NCBI GenBank assembly: GCA_913009335.1
Contig: CAJVXN010000014.1
Coordinates: 1 to 43,966, forward strand
Direction of reading: 5' to 3'
DNA from: an uncultured bacterium
GTDB lineage: Bacteria; Omnitrophota; Gorgyraeia; Ghiorseimicrobiales; Ghiorseimicrobiaceae
DNA: 43,966 nucleotides
Below the pieces are notes generated by a model that ran no database searches, was not told the DNA's origin, and worked only from the letters and a program-made list of their open reading frames with translations. Below are positions 40,602 to 43,966 of this stretch, piece after piece. A program made the position numbers and the translations under genes. The stretch's first letter is position 1. Each line of letters starts with the position of its first letter.

Positions 40602-41210
40602 ATGCGCCTTTTTTACACTATCGGAGTTTATTTCTATGTAACTGTATTAACTTTATTAGGAATCCTTATGATTTCTTTTGCGGTACATTTAATTCAACCG
40701 CAAGATATAACAGCAACCCTGGATATTATCTATGATACATATAACTCTCGTTTGATTGCGGGACTTGCCGGAATACTGTTAATACTGCTTACAATATCAT
40801 TTGCGCAGGTTTTAACCGGTAAAATGCAAAAAGAGCGAACCATTGCGTTTAATAACCCGTCAGGACAAGTAACAATTGCTCTTTCTGCGGTAGAAGATTT
40901 AATCAAGCGATTAACGACTGAAATACCAGAAATTAAAGAATCCCGCTCTGATGTTATTGCCAGCAAAAAAGGGCTTGAGGTTGAGTTACGCATTATCTTA
41001 CGCTCAGAGACCAATATACCGGACTTAACCAACAGCCTGCAAGAAATGGTTAAAAGTAAGCTTCAGGAAACTTTGGGCCTTGAGGAAACAATAACCGTAA
41101 AGGTACACGTAGCTAAAATAAGCCTTCAGGAGACAAAGACTAAAGAAAAAAAAGAAAACACGGAAGTCTTAAGAAAACCATCGATTCCGTTCCAAGGATA
41201 TGGAAGATAA
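40602..41210 (+). CDS. amaP: Alkaline-shock membrane anchor protein, AmaP-like
   Basis: 202 residues. Two N-terminal transmembrane helices (IGVYFYVTVLTLLGILMISF and LIAGLAGILLILLTISFAQV) are followed by a cytoplasmic domain with the Asp23-like fold (FNNPSGQVTIALSAVEDLIKRL; VELRIILRSETNIPDLTNSLQ). In Gram-positives AmaP recruits Asp23 to the membrane, so with the adjacent Asp23 protein it probably forms a membrane complex near acetyl-CoA carboxylase. The C-terminal tail is Lys/Glu-rich. SD AAGGAGG. Confidence 0.88.
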   Translation: MRLFYTIGVYFYVTVLTLLGILMISFAVHLIQPQDITATLDIIYDTYNSRLIAGLAGILLILLTISFAQVLTGKMQKERTIAFNNPSGQVTIALSAVEDLIKRLTTEIPEIKESRSDVIASKKGLEVELRIILRSETNIPDLTNSLQEMVKSKLQETLGLEETITVKVHVAKISLQETKTKEKKENTEVLRKPSIPFQGYGR

Positions 41211-41257
41211 GACCCATCCTTTAAAGGTATCAGGATGGTCTATCCCTGTGGATAAAT
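41211..41257. repeat. ATCC/GTGGATA palindromic repeat, copy after amaP
   Basis: It starts at the base after the amaP stop. GACCCATCC pairs with GGATGGTC around TTTAAAGGTATCA. Contains the 20-bp block (41223-41242) and 14-bp block (41244-41257) shared with the DUF362 coding copy at 24603-24664. Confidence 0.6.
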
Positions 41258-41319
41258 TAAACAAGTAAACAAATTTTGATTATCACTTAAAAAGCAAAAA
41301 AGAAAGGGAAGAAGCTAGG

Positions 41320-42351
41320 ATGAAAAAAACAATAGGTATTCTTACAGGCGGCGGAGATTGCCCGGGGTTAAATCCGGTTATTCGTGCCGTAGTTCGAAAA
41401 GGCATAAATCTGGGATACGAAATAATAGGCATAAAAAATGGTTGGAAAGGGCTAGTCGAGAATGATACAGAAAAATTGGATCTATTAAGCGTTTCAGGAA
41501 TCATACATAGAGGAGGAACGATTTTAGGCACAAGCCGTACGAATCCCTACAAAAACCAGGGAGATATTAAGAAAGTAATCGCAAACTATAAAAAATTAAA
41601 TCTCCATTGCCTTATTGCAACCGGAGGTGAGGATACTTTAGGAGTTGCCGCAAAATTAAATAAGGAAGGTTTAAACGTCGTAGGTGTGCCAAAGACTATC
41701 GATAATGACTTATCCGCAACTGATTTTACCTTTGGTTTTGATACCGCGGTAAACATCGCAACGGAATGCATCGACAGACTCCATACAACCGCCGAAAGCC
41801 ACCATAGAATAATCGTTGTTGAAGTAATGGGTAGACATGCCGGATGGATTGCCGCTTATTCGGGAATTGCGGGTGGGGCCGATATAATCTTAGTACCTGA
41901 AATCCCTATCGATACTAGCGAAGTTGTTGAGATAATAAAGAAGCGCCACGGCAGAGGAAAGACTTTTAGTATCGTCGTTGTTGCTGAGGGCGCAAAACTT
42001 AAGAAATCAGATGAAATCCTGCAAGAAGAAGAATTAGATTCTTTCGGACACGTGCGTTTAGGAGGAATAGGTGAAACGCTAGGTAAACTAATAGAAGAAA
42101 AAACAGGTTATGAAACCCGCATAAGCGTCTTAGGGCATATTCAGCGCGGCGGAACACCCACAGCTTTTGATAGAGTACTCGGAACTCGCTTCGGAGTAAA
42201 AGCTATAGAGATGATCGATGCGGGTGAATTCGGATGCATGGTCAGCCTACAGAGAAATAAAATAGTGTCTGTAACAATTGACAGCGCGATTGCAAAACTT
42301 AAAACGCTGGATATGGAACTCTACGATATCGCCAAGGTATTTTTTGGCTAA
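41320..42351 (+). CDS. 6-phosphofructokinase, PPi-dependent/mixed-substrate type
   Basis: 343 residues of the PfkA fold. GGGDCPGLN begins the phosphoryl-donor site, and GGEDTLG places Asp105 where ATP-dependent PFK has Gly (E. coli Gly104). PKTIDNDL places Lys125 where ATP enzymes have Gly (E. coli Gly124). Both substitutions are the established mark of pyrophosphate-using PFK. MGRHAGWIA and HIQRGGTPTAFDR are the fructose-6-phosphate site. The reaction would be reversible F6P + PPi to F1,6BP. The stop TAA abuts the MITE-like element at 42353. Confidence 0.9.
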   Translation: MKKTIGILTGGGDCPGLNPVIRAVVRKGINLGYEIIGIKNGWKGLVENDTEKLDLLSVSGIIHRGGTILGTSRTNPYKNQGDIKKVIANYKKLNLHCLIATGGEDTLGVAAKLNKEGLNVVGVPKTIDNDLSATDFTFGFDTAVNIATECIDRLHTTAESHHRIIVVEVMGRHAGWIAAYSGIAGGADIILVPEIPIDTSEVVEIIKKRHGRGKTFSIVVVAEGAKLKKSDEILQEEELDSFGHVRLGGIGETLGKLIEEKTGYETRISVLGHIQRGGTPTAFDRVLGTRFGVKAIEMIDAGEFGCMVSLQRNKIVSVTIDSAIAKLKTLDMELYDIAKVFFG

Positions 42352-42352
42352 A

Positions 42353-42475
42353 CCCCGTTAGAGATAGGTCGTCATTAGACGACCGTCTATTAAACTAAAA
42401 CTAGCGGATAAACTTACAGGTTTCATAATTATGAATTCATCAATCATAAACACAAAAACAGTATCTCTAACGGGG
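42353..42475. repeat. MITE-like 123-bp element with terminal inverted repeats, copy 2
   Basis: CCCCGTTAGAGATA (42353-42366) and TATCTCTAACGGGG (42462-42475) are perfect 14-bp inverted repeats, flanked on both sides by TAAA (a possible 4-bp target duplication). GGTCGTC-ATTA-GACGACC, a 7-bp-stem hairpin, abuts the left terminus, mirroring the element at 5217-5344. The interiors of the two differ. Confidence 0.7.
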
Positions 42476-42490
42476 TAAACCTATAAAATC

Positions 42491-43063
42491 ATGCAAAAAA
42501 GAATAGAAGAAATCTTAACTGAATCAATAAACATCAAAAAGCAAATTATAGCCGGAACAATCGATATAATCGAAAAAATCGCTCATCAGATATGCACAAC
42601 CCTAAGAAGAGGCGGAAAAATTATCATATTTGGAAACGGCGGTTCTGCTGCTGATGCTCAACATATTGCCGCGGAATTTGTGGGCCGCTTTCAAAAAGAG
42701 CGCCGCGGGCTTGCGGCAATTGCCCTAACCGCCAACACATCAATTCTTACCGCGCTTGGTAATGACTATGGCTATGAAAGTATATTCAAAAGACAAATTG
42801 AAGCTCTGGCAGATAAAAAAGATATAGTATTGGCAATTTCAACAAGCGGAACAGCAAAAAATGTCAATGAGGCGGTAAAATTTGCCGTATCACTTGATAT
42901 CCAAACTATCGCCCTAAGCGGTAAAGATGGCGGAGAATTAGCTAAGTTATCAGATACATCGCTTATTGTACCATCAGACGTCACCGCCCGCATTCAAGAG
43001 GCACATATAACTGTCGGGCACATAATCTGTCAATTAGTCGAAGAAGAGCTATTTGAAAATTAA
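42491..43063 (+). CDS. gmhA: Phosphoheptose isomerase
   Basis: 190 residues with a SIS domain: FGNGGSAADAQHIAAEFVGRF is the substrate-binding loop (Ser and His/Glu), AISTSGTAKNV the second phosphate loop, and ARIQEAHITVGHIICQLVEE the C-terminal helix with Glu and His active residues. It converts sedoheptulose-7-phosphate to D-glycero-manno-heptose-7-phosphate, the first step of LPS inner-core or S-layer heptose. It is followed 3 bp later by the adenylyltransferase. The 5' leader contains the MITE-like element. Confidence 0.95.
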   Translation: MQKRIEEILTESINIKKQIIAGTIDIIEKIAHQICTTLRRGGKIIIFGNGGSAADAQHIAAEFVGRFQKERRGLAAIALTANTSILTALGNDYGYESIFKRQIEALADKKDIVLAISTSGTAKNVNEAVKFAVSLDIQTIALSGKDGGELAKLSDTSLIVPSDVTARIQEAHITVGHIICQLVEEELFEN

Positions 43064-43065
43064 AT

Positions 43066-43545
43066 ATGGCAAACTCTAAAATAAAAAGTTTAAGCCAGTT
43101 AAAAAAAATAACGCAGCAGATAAAAAACCGCGGTAAGCAAATTGTATTTACCAATGGCTGTTTTGATATTATACACGTTGGCCATATTAAATACCTGGAA
43201 AAAGCCGCCAAATACGGTGATGTTTTAATTATTGCCGTCAATAGTGATAAATCAGTTAAGACTATAAAAGGCAAAACGCGCCCGTTCAATAAACAACTAG
43301 AGCGAGCTTATATTTTATCAGCGTTTTCTTTTGTCGATTACGTAATTATATTTAACGAAAAAACTCCTCACCGTTTAATTAAAAGCCTTAAACCCGACGT
43401 ACTGGTAAAAGGGGGAGATTGGCCAAAGAGTAAAATTATCGGTCGCAGCACAGTCAAGAAATACGGCGGCAAAGTAATAAATATACCGTTTGTTAAAGGA
43501 TTTTCTACAACAAAACTAATACAGCGCATAAGACTCATCCTTTAA
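43066..43545 (+). CDS. Heptose-1-phosphate adenylyltransferase (RfaE2/HldE C-terminal type)
   Basis: 159 residues of a nucleotidyltransferase. VFTNGCFDIIHVGHIKYLEKA contains the HxGH motif and the N-terminal GxFD, and VKGGDW and GRSTVKKYGG follow the RfaE domain II pattern, ending with FSTTKLIQRI. It makes ADP-D-glycero-beta-D-manno-heptose from the 1-phosphate and ATP. The kinase domain fused in E. coli HldE is absent here, so it is a stand-alone protein and the kinase must be encoded elsewhere. The stop codon lies inside an ATCC/GTGGATA repeat. Confidence 0.93.
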   Translation: MANSKIKSLSQLKKITQQIKNRGKQIVFTNGCFDIIHVGHIKYLEKAAKYGDVLIIAVNSDKSVKTIKGKTRPFNKQLERAYILSAFSFVDYVIIFNEKTPHRLIKSLKPDVLVKGGDWPKSKIIGRSTVKKYGGKVINIPFVKGFSTTKLIQRIRLIL

Positions 43546-43575
43546 AGATATCGGGAGAGTCTATCCTGTGGATAT
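43532..43575. repeat. ATCC/GTGGATA palindromic repeat, copy 3
   Basis: Begins GACTCATCCTTTAAAGATATC and ends CCTGTGGATAT. GACTC pairs with GAGTC, a compensated version of the stem at 41211. It overlaps the heptose gene stop and ends 3 bp before the next start. Confidence 0.6.
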
Positions 43576-43578
43576 TTG

Positions 43579-43764
43579 ATGGCAAGCCACACTCTAAAAA
43601 AAGTTACAAATAATAAAATATACCGCGTTTTAGATGCGAATATTAATCGAGCCAAGGAAGGATTACGCACCTGCGAAGATACAGCCAGATTTATTTTAAA
43701 TGATGAGACCTTGGCCAAAAAATTTAAAAAACTACGTCACGATATCACAGGGATTACCAAAGAG
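43579..43764 (+). CDS. Thiamine-phosphate synthase N-terminal (ThiD2-like) domain, truncated
   Basis: 62 genuine codons, starting MASHTLKKVTNNKIYRVLDA. NINRAKEGLRTCEDTARFILND and FKKLRHDITGI match the ThiD2-like domain that precedes ThiE in many diderm bacteria; it handles HMP in thiamine synthesis. The gene is cut by adapter sequence at 43765, so the downstream ThiE barrel is missing. Translating on would give the artefact peptide RSEERRVGKECRSRWSPYH, which is not biological. Confidence 0.8.
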
Positions 43765-43822
43765 AGATCGGAAGAGCGTCGTGTAGGGAAAGAGTGTAGA
43801 TCTCGGTGGTCGCCGTATCATT
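43765..43822. other. Illumina TruSeq universal adapter (artefact)
   Basis: These 58 bases begin AGATCGGAAGAGCGTCGTGT and end CGCCGTATCATT, the full reverse complement of the TruSeq universal (P5) adapter. It is untrimmed read-through assembled into the contig end. Confidence 0.98.
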
Positions 43823-43966
43823 AAAAAAAAAAACAAAAAACATAAAAAAATTTGCCATATTATTTGAAAATAAAGAAAAAAAATTAATAAAACAACGCAT
43901 ACATTATCTTAACCTTAGGTGCTGTCGTCGGACCGTTCAATAGCATCATTATCAAGTATGTACTCT
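43823..43966. other. Artefactual A-rich tail after adapter
   Basis: An A-run and low-complexity sequence follow the adapter, as expected from reads running past the end of the insert. The last about 50 bases are more complex but cannot be linked to the genome. Confidence 0.8.

Noticed and set aside
43765-43824. Novel Arg-rich C-terminus of the thiamine protein
   Set aside because: It is the translation of Illumina adapter sequence.

Overview
The window looks like one metagenome-derived contig from an uncultured Gram-negative bacterium with an AT-rich genome. I infer an Omnitrophota-like (former OP3) lineage, but only from its general character: LPS heptose genes, RND/TolC and TonB genes, very large secreted repeat proteins, and a Firmicutes-like gene order around accBC. 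No rRNA or tRNA gene is visible, so the phylum is not proven. The left edge cuts a gene. The right edge is artefactual: bases 43765-43822 are an exact Illumina TruSeq universal adapter, followed by A-rich sequence.

Layout. 1-1995: partial SGNH-hydrolase protein with a TonB-type C-terminus. 2103-4047: promoter, Cys-rich SbtA-like RiPP precursor, hairpin and SbtM-like radical SAM/SPASM maturase. 4052-8882: GT2 glycosyltransferase (minus strand), then a GH65 phosphorylase and a GT4 glycosyltransferase. 9025-14152: MarR regulator, TolC-like channel and RND pump, with no membrane-fusion protein. 14241-15250: histidine kinase with a frameshifted 5' end. 15343-22244: GemA-like protein, cysteine synthase, two methyltransferases, PilZ protein (minus strand), YgjP-type metalloprotease, radical SAM protein, small membrane proteins and a broken MBL-ribonuclease tail. 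22220-25406 (minus strand): operon of ferredoxin/DUF362 protein, nucleoside phosphorylase and spore-photoproduct-lyase-like radical SAM enzyme. 25820-27553: cupin, TonB, and a RAYT transposase bounded by mirror-image hairpins. 27671-33040: 1789-residue secreted repeat/Ig-like protein.

33282-43764 is a dense plus-strand housekeeping cluster: rpsU, sugar isomerase, AmmeMemoRadiSam B, DUF1844, Trm112-like, aroQ, M24 peptidase, efp, accB, accC, Asp23 protein, AmaP-like protein, a PPi-type phosphofructokinase, gmhA, heptose-phosphate adenylyltransferase and a truncated thiamine-phosphate synthase. The order aroQ-M24 peptidase-efp-accB-accC-Asp23 matches the Bacillus aroQ-yqhT-efp-accB-accC-yqhY region.

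The most unusual layer is the short repeats. At least four families of small palindromic or terminal-inverted-repeat elements sit at gene ends: a 43-bp tandem unit at three loci; 123-128 bp MITE-like elements ending CCCCGTTAGAGATA at two loci, one of which splits a ribosome-binding site from its start codon; an ATCC...GTGGATA element at three loci, one read in frame inside a protein; and TTGAAGC hairpins flanking the giant gene. A RAYT transposase lies among them. The SbtA/SbtM-like pair is the best candidate for a specialised biosynthetic system.
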